A stretch of 64,000 nucleotides of DNA from Panopea generosa (lineage: Eukaryota; Mollusca; Bivalvia; Adapedonta; Hiatellidae). The translations under genes and the position numbers were made by a program. Below the pieces are notes generated by a model. The model made no database searches. It saw nothing but the letters and a program-made list of their open reading frames with translations, and was not told the origin of the DNA. The stretch covers positions 5,954,062-6,018,061 of the forward strand of contig CM055905.1 of the NCBI GenBank assembly GCA_029582155.1, given 5' to 3'. Below are positions 22,075-33,587 of this stretch, in pieces (positions within the stretch are counted from its first letter, which is position 1; each line of letters opens with the position of its first letter).

Positions 22075-23100
22075 TTGTGAGTAGTCATGAATCCTTAACT
22101 GGATCCTACTCACATAAATCTATCAGTTCATGTATGTAAATTTGTCTACCCTGTCCAGATGGGTTGCATGTAATTCCATAGTATATAAGTCATGGTCGAC
22201 ACCAAATTTATTGGTTTGGCAGAAGCCTTGATATTGTATCTATGTTTTGCATTGTAGCTAGGTGCACTCGCCGTAGTCTTGTATGTACATTTATGTCTTG
22301 GTTATTGACAAATAATTATCTCACTATATATAATTTGTCCTTTATTATGCATGTGAGTAGTCATGAATCCTTAACTGGATCCTACTCATATAAAGCTATC
22401 AATTCATGTATGTAAATTTGTCCACCCTGTCCAGATGTGAAGCATGTAATTCCATAGTATATAAGTCATGGTCGACACCAATTTATTGGTTTGGCAGAAG
22501 CCTTGATATTGTATATATGGTTTGCATTGTAGCTAGGCGCACTCGCAGTAGTCTGGTCTGTACATTTATGTTTTGGTTATTCACAAACAATTATCTCCAT
22601 ATATATATCATGCATTATGAATGAACATCTGAAAAGATCACAAACATCGTAAATTCCGTTGTTGTGAATTGAATTATCTCCCTTTATGAAATTAAACATA
22701 TATGAATTCACTGTATCTATATGATCCAACGGGTTAAATAATCTGTCCTTTATAAAGCATGTGAGTAATCATGAATCCTTAACTGGATCTTACTCGTAGA
22801 AAGCTATCAGTTCATGTATGTAAATTTGTCCACCCTGTCAAGATGTAAATTCCATTGTATATAAGTCATGATCGACACCAAATTTATTGGTTTGGCAGAG
22901 GCCATGATATTGTATCTATGGTTTGCATTGTAGCTAGGCGCACTCGCAGTAGTCTGGTCTGTACATTTATGTCTTGGTTATTCACATATAATTATCTGCA
23001 TATATATATATATATCATGCATTGTGAATGAGCATCCGAAAAGATCCCAAAAATCGTTAATTCCGTTGTTGTGAATTTTATTGTCTCCCTTTATATATAT
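22075..23100. repeat. Repeat block R1, three units
   Basis: Hairpins open at about 22077, 22355 and 22762. The third unit follows a 100-bp linker with GATCCAACGGGTTAAATAAT. No gene seen. Confidence 0.7.
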
Positions 23101-23114
23101 AATACTAAAGAGTA

Positions 23115-23212
23115 GTTTTCATCGCAACATCAGTGATATATTAGTAAATAGCTGTTTGTATCGCGACATCAGGGATATATTAGTAAATAGCAGTTTGTAT
23201 CACGACATATAT
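23115..23212. repeat. 39-bp minisatellite, about 2 units
   Basis: Shorter array than its sisters; flanked by the standard TACTAAAGAGTAG and ACATATATAAGAC ends. Confidence 0.8.
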
Positions 23213-23284
23213 AAGACAAAAGCTGATTAAAGTGAACAGTGTTAACACGATTACATCTTAGAACATTATTAGACCGGTATCTGT

Positions 23285-23570
23285 TTTCATGATGAATAAA
23301 TCTTGTTGATTTGTATATATTGTATAATTGTAAATTAATCATTTTATTTTTTGTAATAGTCATATTCTACCTTGGTGAGTTGTCGGCCATTGGTCATTGT
23401 GTTACTTAACACAATAACTCAGATCAAAATGATAAAATTAATGCCGTTATTTTAAACCTTATACTGCCCCGCCCAACCAAACATATTCTTAAGGCCCACT
23501 GACGCTTCAGTCTAGGTCATACTTATCATTGGAAGCAATTACCATTTCTTGATGCATTTAGTTTATAAGT
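23285..23570. repeat. Repeat block R2
   Basis: Complete R2 with CTGCCCCGCCC and CACTGACGCTTCAGTC. Confidence 0.65.
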
Positions 23571-23574
23571 AAGT

Positions 23575-24455
23575 AAGTTTCAAAGTAAATAGTTTATTAT
23601 AGTGACTTATGCATGACAGTACAATAATATATGTATTACAAAATGATAAATAGTAGAGCACTCGGCCCATTGGGGCTATAAGTACACTGCCAATGAATAA
23701 AAGTAATATGCAATTTCATATGATAATAAACAATGGAACAAATTTTGAATACTGTAGGTAAACTTTCAAAAGTACAAATGTAGATATGGTGATTAAATAG
23801 TAGTGTACATAAAGTGTCTCCTTTACAGATATGCCTTTGTCAAAACCTTTGCCACCTTTATTTGATAATAGTGCATTAGATGTTCCAGTTTATGCATAAA
23901 TTCTAACATTGTATAGTCACTGGTTGCAATGACATCTTGTAGATTGTCATTTCTTAAGTCACCATCAAAAGCACAGTCCTATAGGAAATTTGATTCGCCT
24001 TTCACTGTCCCTGTGTCACAGCACCGGAAAAGTCTCTGACTAGAACATTCGCCTACGTTCGACATGTTTCAATTCTCAGTGGAAGAATACCACACATGAA
24101 TTGTGCCAAAATTGACTGTTTCCTTTTAATAAGCGGCATGTTCACATATGGTTCATTCATAAAAATTTCGTATGTTCTTAATTTCGGCCTATCCGGAATC
24201 TTAAGAGACCATATATTTGAAAAATAGTTACTAACAATGTTATGTAAGGAAGCCATGTTTACAAGTGTTTTATTATTAAAATGATTAAGTAAATCGAGTT
24301 TATGCATAAAAAACTTATTGTTTCTAGACCAGTTATTTTCACAAATCTCATAGTAAAAATTAAAGAGATCATCATTCCACCTATGAAAAGAAGGCGTTGC
24401 TTTTATAAAATAAATCACTTGAAGTAAATGCATCTTCAAGATTTGAGTCATGATG
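23575..24455 (-). mobile_element. LINE 3' fragment, best copy
   Basis: The ORF at 24451-24053 is the longest of this family: it runs from MTQILKMHLLQ through WSLKIPDRPKLRTYEIF and IKRKQSILAQFMCGILPLRI, then after a frame break LFRCCDTGTVKGESNF (Cys-rich knuckle), and ends in the conserved tail. The 5' truncation lies at about 24455. This is the C-terminal part of a non-LTR ORF2 without RT. Confidence 0.7.
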
Positions 24456-25265
24456 ATGTTTATCTATAGTGTATAAAAATGTGTGTATTCATATAGGAGA
24501 ATCCCATTAATATGGTGTGTGGTTTGATGCCGCATATATCTGCAATAGCACATTCTATGGAAACAGAAGCCCCAAAAAATAAATATTATACAGTAATTTA
24601 ACGCCAACCCAAAGGACGGCAGATCGATATGTAATGCTTTAAAAATCGCAACCCAACACTATCTTTGGTCTCAAACGATTAAAAACAACAAATCAAATGC
24701 AGTCATTGTAATAGACAAACCGGAAATATTTTTACGCTTTTATTTTTTATAATAATTAAGCTGATAGTTATAACTTAAGCTTATTTATTTTGTAAACGCT
24801 CTCGATATACTCGCTCTCTAATCGATTTCCTGAATAAACTAGTACCGGGTGTAGTTTGTAAAAGCTATCATGGAATTTAAGTATATGTAAAATAACATTA
24901 TAGAGGAATATCTATTGATGATCCTGCTCAAATGCTTAATATATTTACTAATTATAGAACTTGGAATATTTGTGATAACATTTGTATTTACAATGATATC
25001 TTGCATAGCGTAACTCCTTCATTGGACTTATATAGATTTTTAACTTTCATTTTCAGTGATCTGCCATTTTGAATTCGAGCAAGTTATGAAAACTGAGATT
25101 TGCAATCGGTTATGAAATAAAAAGAAGTCATACAGGAACACGTTACGTTAAAGTGCTGTGTATTTTACTGTTCTGTTAATAAACTTTAACATTAGGTTTC
25201 AAGGCATTATTTGTATCGGTGAAAGATAATGGACAACGGGAGATAATTGTGAAAGCAATAATAAT
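24456..25265. repeat. Duplicated non-coding block with plus-strand ORF remnant
   Basis: Matches 5276-6090. Remnant ORF at about 24880-25072 (plus). Otherwise nothing coding. Confidence 0.55.
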
Positions 25266-25342
25266 ATGAAATTTACTATCAATCTTCCGAAGGGAAGACA
25301 ATATTATATCAATGTCTATATTAAACTCTTTTTATCACAAAT

Positions 25343-25364
25343 TTTCGGCTTCCGCCTTCTTCAG
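25343..25364 (-). ncRNA. Hammerhead-ribozyme-like core in PLE terminus
   Basis: Identical core to 6162-6183 (CTGAAGA, GC stem, GAAA). Stem I is again poor. Confidence 0.45.
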
Positions 25365-25488
25365 GAAAATCGCAGTCTTTGAAGGACTATGTCACATCCA
25401 TTTTGTAAAGCTTAACTAAATAGCTGACAGGAAATGACGTAACGTCAAAACATTAAAAAGAAAATGACGTGACGCTAGCAACGTCAAT

Positions 25489-25496
25489 TGACGTCA
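25489..25496. promoter_or_regulatory. CRE-type palindrome TGACGTCA in PLE
   Basis: Equivalent to 6308-6315, preceded by ACGTCAAT. Confidence 0.35.
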
Positions 25497-25656
25497 CGTT
25501 AGAACTTCCCGAACTTTTAAGATACATGCATAGTTCCAGTTATAAGTAAGTCATTTACAAGAGTTAGTATTTATAATTTGATTTAACGTTACATCCATTT
25601 GGGTGGTTTGTGTTTAGCCGTTGCATCCAAATGTCTTCCACAAGAAGCCTGGATGT

Positions 25657-25980
25657 TTACCCCTCATTGAATATTTTCTGTACAATGGCTACCTGGATGT
25701 CATCATCAACGTGTCCTACGAAATGATTGTTGATAGGCTTATCTGTTTGCATCCTAACATCTCTTCGGTGCTCGTCAGGTCGTTCATTTATGGTTCGTTC
25801 CGTTTCTCCAACATATATTGTCTCTTTACATCTTCTACACAAGAGACAATATACTACATTACGTGCAATACAACTAACGTCACTCACCGACTTATATTGT
25901 GTTCTACCTGTAGTGTCGGATATGGTCCCTTTATTTATTGATTGACAGGTTCTGCAGTCACAAGCTTTTATTTTATTTTT
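25657..25980 (-). pseudogene. GIY-YIG domain of PLE copy 2
   Basis: VVYCLLCRRCKETIYVGETE and DEHRRDVRMQTDKPINNHF. The ORF starts only at SDVSCIARN because of an upstream stop (25888-25960 region). Confidence 0.8.
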
Positions 25981-26389
25981 AAAGGCTTTGTTTGTTTTGC
26001 CATGTATTAAAATGTCATTAATGTTACGGTCTCTACGGTAAGCGAGGTGTGGTTGTTTTTTGAAAATCTATGCCATACGGTCCGATCGGTCGAGAACTTT
26101 TTCGTGTTTCCGTAATATGCCCCTTATTTCTGGTAATTGTTTCGAATAAGTTACACTAAAGGAACCATTTCTTTGTTTTCTTTTCTTGTTTTATTATTTA
26201 ATAGTTCGTCCCCGTTAAGATTGTCTACTCTCTTCAACTGTGTTTCTATTTGCCTACCATTATATCCTCTCTTTCTCAGCTGTCTTTTCAGTTATTGCCT
26301 ATTGTCATAGTAATCTGTGTCTTTTTCACATATTCTACGAATCCGCAGTCCCAATCCGAATATAAGTCATTTTATATAAATATGATGTG

Positions 26390-27233
26390 GATGACATGAT
26401 TTGTTATGTACTTACATTTGTTTATCTGTTGGCTTTTTGTACAAGTTTGTGTATATGTGCCCGTCTTCTATACTGACAATTGTTTCTAAGAACTCAATTT
26501 TCTGTCTGTTCCATCTCAATTCTATTTTGATGTTTTATGTATACCGTTGGCATATTTTACAAAAGCCTTCAATTCTTCTAGCGTTCGCGTCCATATCCGA
26601 ATGCCGTCATCAATAAATCTCTTGTAGAAATAAGGCTTATGATAGTAATCCATTAGTGCTTCATCCCATTTTCGCATGTAAGTGCAAGCGAATTTTTTAC
26701 CAAGTTTTGATCCTATGGCGATACCATCTTTCTGAATATAGCGTTTGTCTCATATTTTGAAATTGTTATTTTCTAAGACTGTTTCTATCATTTCTAGCAC
26801 ATTCTTAGTTGGAATAAGTGGATTTGATCTTGCCTCCAGCCATTCGTTGCATACTTGCAATCCTTCATACTTAGGTACCGATATCGGGGTAGAGTTTACA
26901 AACATCAAAACAAAATAGAATTGCGTTTTCTGGCAGCGGTTCACGTTTATCTTTGAGTTTTTGTATAAAATCACTTGTTTCTCTAATGTAAGACGGTGAA
27001 CTTATTACAAATTCGTTCAGCTCTTACTCTGCTACTTTTGCTATCTTTTCAGTAGGCGAGTTAATTCCATTTACTATACTCCTAAAAGGAGCCCCCTTCT
27101 TATGAAGTTTTGGGTTTCCTTTCAACGTACCTGCATTTGGATATTTTGGAATGAGGTAGTTCTTCATTTCTTTCGTTACTACCCTTTCTCTATACATTCT
27201 ATTTACAAGTTTCTTTACTTTCTTTAGTGACAC
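26390..27233 (-). pseudogene. Penelope-like RT, copy 2, broken
   Basis: Fingers part open at 27233-27024 (KYPNAGTLKGNPKLHKKGAP, FRSIVNGINSPTEKI), then frame breaks. A second open piece at 26974-26750 (EWLEARSNPLIPTKN) overlaps the motif-A shift. Motifs B, C and NKSCHP lie in further broken frames to about 26390. Confidence 0.8.
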
Positions 27234-28044
27234 TTATGTTGGTTCATGATCTGTTTCCTCATCAATCTCACTTGACTCTATCTCTGTTTTTAATTGCTTA
27301 ATGTAGTGGCTTTTATTTATTACTACAATTCCCGACCCGTTGTCTACTGGTCTAATTATTATGTCATTGTTTTGAAATAAAGACTGGAATGCTTTCTGTT
27401 CAGGATCCGTAATATTAAGATGATGTGCCTTTTTCAGACTATTGACTATGTCAGTTTTTACCAGCTCTATATACATGTCTAACCAGGAATCCGGTCCCTT
27501 GTTTGGCGTAAAGTAGCTCTTTTTCTTTAGTTTAAAATTGTCACTTGCAGATTGAGTATCATTTTCAATCTGATCTTCTTGGTCCCCTTCGTTGTCATAA
27601 AAATATTCTGTTAATCGCATTCGTCGTTCCCATTCTACTAATCTGCAATTAACTTCACCTTATCTACTTTTGTTTTATCTTGAATAAATTTTAGACCTCT
27701 TGACGAAGTAAACGTTCTGCCACTGAAAGTTTATAATCGGACAGGTTGGTGTCAATTTCCTCCTGTTTCATCTTTCTGCCAGCGTCAACATCGTCCAGTT
27801 TATTGTATCTTAACGTTTCACTCTTTATTTCCATCTTCTGTTTATTATGCAATGTCCCCTGTTTGTTGAACCTTTTGTCTACAGTATTACTGTTATCTGT
27901 TTCATATTGTGCTTCTGTATTATTTTGTTCTTCGTGACCATACTCAAACCAATCTACTACATTTTGTTGTATTGGCCTTTCATTATCGTCGTTGTTACTT
28001 AATAATAAATTAAAATGGTCATTTTGCAGCAGTATACACATCAA
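27234..28044 (-). pseudogene. N-terminal PLE ORF, copy 2, frameshifted
   Basis: Two open pieces: 28044-27691 (acidic linker, NLSDYKLSVAERLL) and 27620-27234 (MRLTEYFYDNEG to IIIRPVDNGSGIVVINKSHY). Single-base losses near 27640-27705 relative to copy 1 separate them. Confidence 0.8.
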
Positions 28045-28133
28045 TTTATTATATGGTATAAATGCTTCTATGCGTCGATAACTACCTAATCTATAAGTTT
28101 ATGTGTTCCATTACATTGGCTCGTGTAAGCTTC

Positions 28134-28799
28134 CTAAATATTCAAACCATATAGTGTAGATGCAGCATGTAATTCCGCTTCTGTAGCCCAGGATGATGTT
28201 CTGCCATCAGTTTTCTTTTGATTTTCAATGTGAGTTTTAGCATTCCCATCTATGAAACATTCAAATTTTGACTGTTCTTCTTCAATACATTTTACAATAG
28301 AAGTTCTAATATATTTGTGTTTATTTTCAGTGCCATATAAGTATCTACTTAAACATCTATAAAAACAGTTTCCATCACCAACAACCTTGACAAGTTTTAA
28401 TTTGTTTACCGGTTTACTCACTAGTTTGGTCCATTTCTTCTCTTTGACTTGCTTTATTCTTGTCTTTTCTTGTAATTCATATTCATCTGTTGTGATTATG
28501 TCTTGTAGTTTGACCATCCCTTGTTGTTTAATAATATCATCAGTAAAATTAGAAAACTTCATTTTGCATGCGTCCTGTGTGACTTCCATCAGCCTCAGCG
28601 CAGCATCTTTTATAATGTTCTCACATATTTGTCGTAATTCTTCGCTCATATCAAGCTGTGGATTCCGCTTCCATTTTAATCCTCTTGAGATAATATCTAA
28701 ATTAACACACTTCTCAATAAACTCTACATGTGATCCGTACCTTACTCTTTTCTCTTTAGTTCTTCTAAGTGATGTGACTATGTCTGTACTCACTGCCAT
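28134..28799 (-). CDS. OTU-like protease ORF within PLE copy 2
   Basis: 221 aa, same length as copy 1 with scattered substitutions and no stop. VVGDGNCFYRCLSRYLYG keeps the Asp and Cys of the OTU active-site block. Retention of an intact frame in two copies while RT frames are broken is noteworthy, although recent duplication alone could explain it. The C-terminal His motif is again not seen. Confidence 0.7.
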   Translation of the reverse strand: MAVSTDIVTSLRRTKEKRVRYGSHVEFIEKCVNLDIISRGLKWKRNPQLDMSEELRQICENIIKDAALRLMEVTQDACKMKFSNFTDDIIKQQGMVKLQDIITTDEYELQEKTRIKQVKEKKWTKLVSKPVNKLKLVKVVGDGNCFYRCLSRYLYGTENKHKYIRTSIVKCIEEEQSKFECFIDGNAKTHIENQKKTDGRTSSWATEAELHAASTLYGLNI

Positions 28800-28825
28800 T
28801 CCTTAGGAGTTATATTTTAGTATAA

Positions 28826-29010
28826 AATTCACTATCAATCTTCCGAAGGGAAGACAATATTAAATCAATGTCTATATTAAACTCTTTTTATCACAAATTT
28901 TTGGCTTTCGACTTCTTCAGGAAAATCTCAGTCTTTTGAATAAGACGGAAGCAGAGAATTTGTGAAAAAAAGAGTTTAATATAGACATTGAAATAATAAT
29001 ATGAATATAA
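28826..29010. repeat. PLE terminal repeat with inverted copy
   Basis: Direct terminal repeat, then its partial reverse complement (AGACGGAAGCAGAGAATTTG to AATATAGACATTG). Confidence 0.75.
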
Positions 29011-29194
29011 TAAATGAACGTTCATGGGATATGAATTTATATATAACAATAAGGACGTATACAGATAAGGAAAATGTTGTGAACACTCGCGTATTCACGC
29101 AAAATCGCGCGAAATCTCGTTTTCCAATATCCAAATAATCATATTTGTAACGGCTAAAATTTGCAAATTCAACATTAACTATGAATGTTCTGAC

Positions 29195-29317
29195 CTGTAC
29201 ATTCCTGCCCGTTCCCTAAGTATCCCTGGTTACAGACACAAGTGAAACTCCCAATAGTATTCGTGCATGTGGCGTCTGCATGACAATTATGTTTACCCTC
29301 ATTGCATTCATCAGAAT
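29195..29317 (-). CDS. EGF exon A7
   Basis: Counterpart of A1 one large unit to the right: D-S-D-E-C, six cysteines, standard GQEC end. Donor GTCAGAAC, acceptor TTTTCAG. Confidence 0.8.
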
Positions 29318-29479
29318 CTGAAAAATTTCACTAAAGTTTATAAACAACATTATATATTGGGTTCAATGTTACGTTCCTAAGCTTATCATGCTAAAACTAT
29401 TCTTAGCCTCCCCTTGGTATTCATTTTAGTATTCACATGTGTAAGTCGCAAGATTAGTTATATAATTTATTGTTTGCCT

Positions 29480-30085
29480 GTAAGTAGTCATGAATCCTTA
29501 ACTAGATCCTACTCAAATAAATCTATCAGTTCATGTATGTAAATTTGTCTACCCTGTCCAGATGGTTTGCATGTAATTCCATAGTTTATAAGTCATGGTC
29601 GACACCAAATTTATTAGTTTGGCAGAGGCCTTGATATTGTATCTATGTTTTGCATTGTAGCTAGGTGCACTCGCCGTAATCTGGTATGTACATTTATGTC
29701 TTGGTTATTGACAAATAATTATCTCCCTATATATAATTTGTCCTTTATTATGCATGTGAGTAGTCATGAGTCCTTAACTGGATCCTACTCATATAATGCT
29801 ATCAGTTCATGTATGTAAATTTGTCCACCCTGTCCAGATGTGAAGCATGTAATTCCATAGTATATAAGTCATGGTCGACACCAATTTATTGGTTTGGCAG
29901 AAGCCTTGCTATTGTATATATCGTTTGCATTGTAGCTAGGCACTCTCGCAGTAGTCTGGTCTGTACATTTATGTTTTGGTTATTCAAAAACAATTATCTC
30001 CATATATATATCATGCATTATGAATGAATATCTGAAAAGATCCCAAACATCGTAAATTCCGTTGTTGTGAATTTAATTATCTCCC
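29480..30085. repeat. Repeat block R1, two units
   Basis: Same arrangement as 10310-10930. Confidence 0.65.
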
Positions 30086-30104
30086 TTTATATATATAATA
30101 CTAA

Positions 30105-30245
30105 AGAGTAGTTTTCATCGCAACATCAGTGATATATTAGTAAATAGCAGTTTGTATCGCGACATCAGGGATATATTAGTAAATAGCAGTTTGTATCACG
30201 ACATCGGGGATATATTAGTAAATAGCAGTTTGTATCACGACATAT
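30105..30245. repeat. 39-bp minisatellite, about 4 units
   Basis: Contains one GACATCGGGG variant. The duplicated unit is visible on the minus strand as a peptide repeat CRDTNCYLLIYP. Confidence 0.85.
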
Positions 30246-30309
30246 ATAAGACAAAAGCTGATTAAAGTGAACAGTGTTAACACGATTACATCTTAGAACA
30301 TTATTAGAC

Positions 30310-30880
30310 CGGTATCTGCTTTCATGATGAATACATCTTGTTGATTTGTATATATTGTATAATTGTAAATTCATAATTTTATTTTGTGTAATAGTCATAT
30401 TCTACCTTGGTGAGTTGTCGGCCATTGGTCATTTTGTTACTTAACACAATAACTCAGATCAAAATGATAAAATTAATGCCGTTATTTTAAACCTTATACT
30501 GCCCCGCCCAACCAAACATATTCTTAAGGCCCACTGACGCTTCAGTCTAGTTCATCCTGATCATTGGAAGCAATTAGCATTTCTTGATGCATTTAGTTTA
30601 TAAGTAAGTAAGTTTCAAAGAAAATAATTTATTATAGTGACATATTCATGACAGTACAATAATAACTGTATTACATATTGATAAATAGTAGAGCACTCGG
30701 CCCATTGGGGATTTAAGTACACTGCCAATGAATAAAAGTAATATGCAATTTCATATGATAATAAACAATGGAACAAATATTGAATACTGTAGGTAAACTT
30801 TCAAAAGTACAAATGTAGATATGGTGATTAAATAGTAGTGTACATAGTGTTTCCTTTACAGATATGTCTTTGTCAAAATT
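30310..30880. repeat. R2 block plus LINE 3' tail
   Basis: Same order as 14700-15270, including the ATAATAACTGTATTACAT variant shared with that copy. Confidence 0.6.
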
Positions 30881-30913
30881 TGCAAATTAAACATTTACTA
30901 CTAATGTTCTCAC

Positions 30914-31036
30914 CTGTACATTCCTGCCCGTTCCCTAAGTATCCCTGGTTACAAACACAGGTGAAACTCCCAATAGTATTCGTGCATGTGGCGTCTGCGT
31001 GGCAATTATGTGTACCCTCATTGCATTCATGAGCAT
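30914..31036 (-). CDS. EGF exon A8
   Basis: D-A-H-E-C type, six cysteines, donor GTGAGAAC, acceptor TTTTTCAG. Closest in flanks to A4. Confidence 0.8.
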
Positions 31037-31368
31037 CTGAAAAATTTCAATAAAGTTTATAAACAGTATTGTGTATTGGGTTCAATGTTACGTTCCTTAG
31101 CTTATCGCGCTAAAACCATCCTAGCCTCCCCTTGGTATTCATTTTTATATTCACATGTGTAAGTCTCGAGATTGGTTATATAATTTATTGTTTGCCTTTC
31201 TTACATCATAAACCAACAAATATATAATATATAATAAAATAACCTGTCATACACATGATAATGATTTTATATTAGTTTGCAATATAATTTTTTCATATAA
31301 TGTAGCTACGGTAATAAAATCTTATAAAACAAAATATTTGAAAGAAAGATGCAATTTATTTAATAAAA

Positions 31369-31424
31369 TAGTAGCGCGTCTTACTATCAACACAGGGGTC
31401 GCAAGTTCTAATCCATGCGCGGTC
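31369..31424 (+). mobile_element. tRNA-derived SINE piece
   Basis: B box decayed to GTTCTAATC, the same change as at 15763. Confidence 0.55.
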
Positions 31425-32350
31425 AAAGGCTCCGTGATGAGTGATATATATCTTTAAAATGTATAACGGAAAAGTTAAAGAGCCCTGATACATTTGTTTA
31501 ACGGTATACTCGAATCCCAAATGAATAGAACCTGTAACAAAGGCTTCGTTTCAAGATTATAGCTGCAATTTACATACCGATTTTTGCCTCAATTTGGTGC
31601 ATTGGACATATCAAACCATTCGCATTTTATTGATTAATGATAATGAGATGTTCTTATTCATTTTAATAATCAGTTTCTTTCTTGTGTTAAATTTATTTTA
31701 TGTTTTTTGCTTAACAAAAAACTTACAGAATTTGTCCAGCGATATTTATTTTGTATAACGTGGAAATATTAAGAGTGGTATATATTTTCATGTTGGGTAA
31801 ATCTTGTTGATTTGTATATATTGTACAATTGTAAATTCATAATTTTATTTTATGTAGTAGTCATACTCTACTTTAGTGAGTTGTCGGCCCTTGGTCATTT
31901 TGTTACCTAACACAAGGCCCACTGACGCTTCAGTTTAAGTCATACTTATCATTGGAAGCAATTAGTATTTCTTGATACGTTTAGTTTTAGCCATCTTCAA
32001 AATGGACAAAATTAATATTATTTCCAATTGAAGAAATTTTATTATAACACTTTTAAGTTAGTGTATCAGTTCATAACATTTCCAAATGTTTACACTATTT
32101 CAAGCATTTTAGACTATAGCTGAGATTATCTGTAAGAACACACACTAACGTTTAAGTCGAATCCGTAACTATATGTGGAAGCAATTACTAATCTTGATCA
32201 ATAGAGTATCAGATTAAATTTGAAAATGGGAACGTTGCAGTTAACTTATATGCTAACTAATATGTTGAACACATCCAACTCTCCCGCTAGGTTCCATTAC
32301 AAAGCTATGAGATTTGAGCATGTTAATTGGTCAGTTGCTTCAGTGAAAGC
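31425..32350. repeat. Intron repeats
   Basis: SINE body, a truncated R2 (the GCCCCGCCC part is deleted at about 31915), then the B-unit leader from 31988. No C exon here, unlike the 16-kb copy. Confidence 0.5.
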
Positions 32351-32354
32351 TGAA

Positions 32355-32362
32355 TGACGTCA
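32355..32362. promoter_or_regulatory. CRE-type palindrome TGACGTCA
   Basis: Same place relative to exon B3 as at B1 and B2. Confidence 0.35.
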
Positions 32363-32489
32363 CAGTTTTGTTAGCGTTTAATAGTTATAATTATAGGACA
32401 ATCAAATATTTCCTTGATGTTTTATTTCATTAGTGTTGAACAAACTTAATTCGGGAAATATCATGGATTATGATAGACTATATTCTCAC

Positions 32490-32612
32490 CAATACAAGTT
32501 GTCCCATCCCCAAAGTATCCTTTGTTACATTGACATGTGAAAGTGCCAACAGTATTTGTACACATAGCATTGTCATCACAATTATCACTCCCGTTGGCGC
32601 ATTCATCAGTGT
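32490..32612 (-). CDS. EGF exon B3 (acceptor mutated)
   Basis: 123 bp with intact frame; GTFTC replaces GSFTC. Minus-strand TG at 32613-32614 in place of acceptor AG. Donor GTGAGAAT. Confidence 0.6.
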
Positions 32613-33079
32613 CAGAAAATGTAGACAACATGACATAACAGAAAAAACTTTGTTAGAATTATTGCTTTTTGAGGGACTCCAGCACAAGTTGTAGTTCGGA
32701 CCCAGCTCTCCCAATTGGGTCCGTAAAATAGCAATGTTGGGAAAGCCATATTTGAGCACGTTGATTCGTTAATTGCTTCAACTGAAAGTTTGAATGACGA
32801 CATATAGAGTTGATGGTTCGAACCGCATCGCGGGAGAATAATTGACATATTATTACTCTGGATATTGATAGGTATCACAAAGTCAAAATATTAAAAACCT
32901 GGTCAGGGTACGTTTTGTTTTCTTTATAATTGAAGTCCTGAAGCAGTGAATAATTTCAGCCCAGATACATGCTGCAGATTCACGCTAAATCGCGCGAAAT
33001 CTCGTTTACAAATAACCAAAACATCATATTTGTTACGGCTAAAATTTGCAAATTAAATATTTACTACTTATGATCTAAC

Positions 33080-33202
33080 CTGTACATTGCTGCCCGTTCC
33101 CTAAGTATCCCTGGTTACAGACACAAGTGAAACTCCCAATAGTATTCGTGCATGTGGCGTCTGCGTGGCAATTATGTGTACCCTCATTGCAATCATTAGC
33201 AT
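33080..33202 (-). CDS. EGF exon A9
   Basis: Counterpart of A5. Start D-A-N-D-C: Glu before the first cysteine is changed to Asp. Donor GTTAGATC (weaker), acceptor ATATTTTAG. Confidence 0.75.
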
Positions 33203-33531
33203 CTAAAATATTTTGATAAAGTTTTTAAACATTATTGTCTATTGGATTCAATGTTACGTTCCTTTGCTTATTCCGATGAAACCATTCCTAGCCTCACCTT
33301 GGTATTCATTTTTATATTCACATGTGTAAGTCGCGAGATTAGTTATATAACTAATTGTTTGCCTTTTTAACATCATAAACAAACAAATATATAATAAAAG
33401 GACATGTCTAACACATGATAATTGTTTCATTTTAGTTTGCAACGTAAGTCTTTCATATAATGTAGCTACGATAATAAAATATCATAAAACAATTTACACT
33501 TGAAAGAACGGGTGCAATTTATTTCATAAAA

Positions 33532-33587
33532 TAGTATCGCGACTTACTATCAACACAGGGGTCGCAAGTTCGAATCCCCGCGCGGTC
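33532..33587 (+). mobile_element. tRNA-derived SINE piece
   Basis: Good B box GTTCGAATCCC; counterpart of 18776-18831. Confidence 0.6.

Larger units (their letters stand above)
25272..29010 (-). mobile_element. Penelope-like element, copy 2
   Basis: Same structure and flanks as copy 1, about 19.2 kb away. The left terminus is at 25272 and the right terminus plus inverted copy at about 28826-29010. It shares the stop after HEPT and the RT motif-A frameshift with copy 1, so the two descend from one damaged insertion by duplication. Confidence 0.85.
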
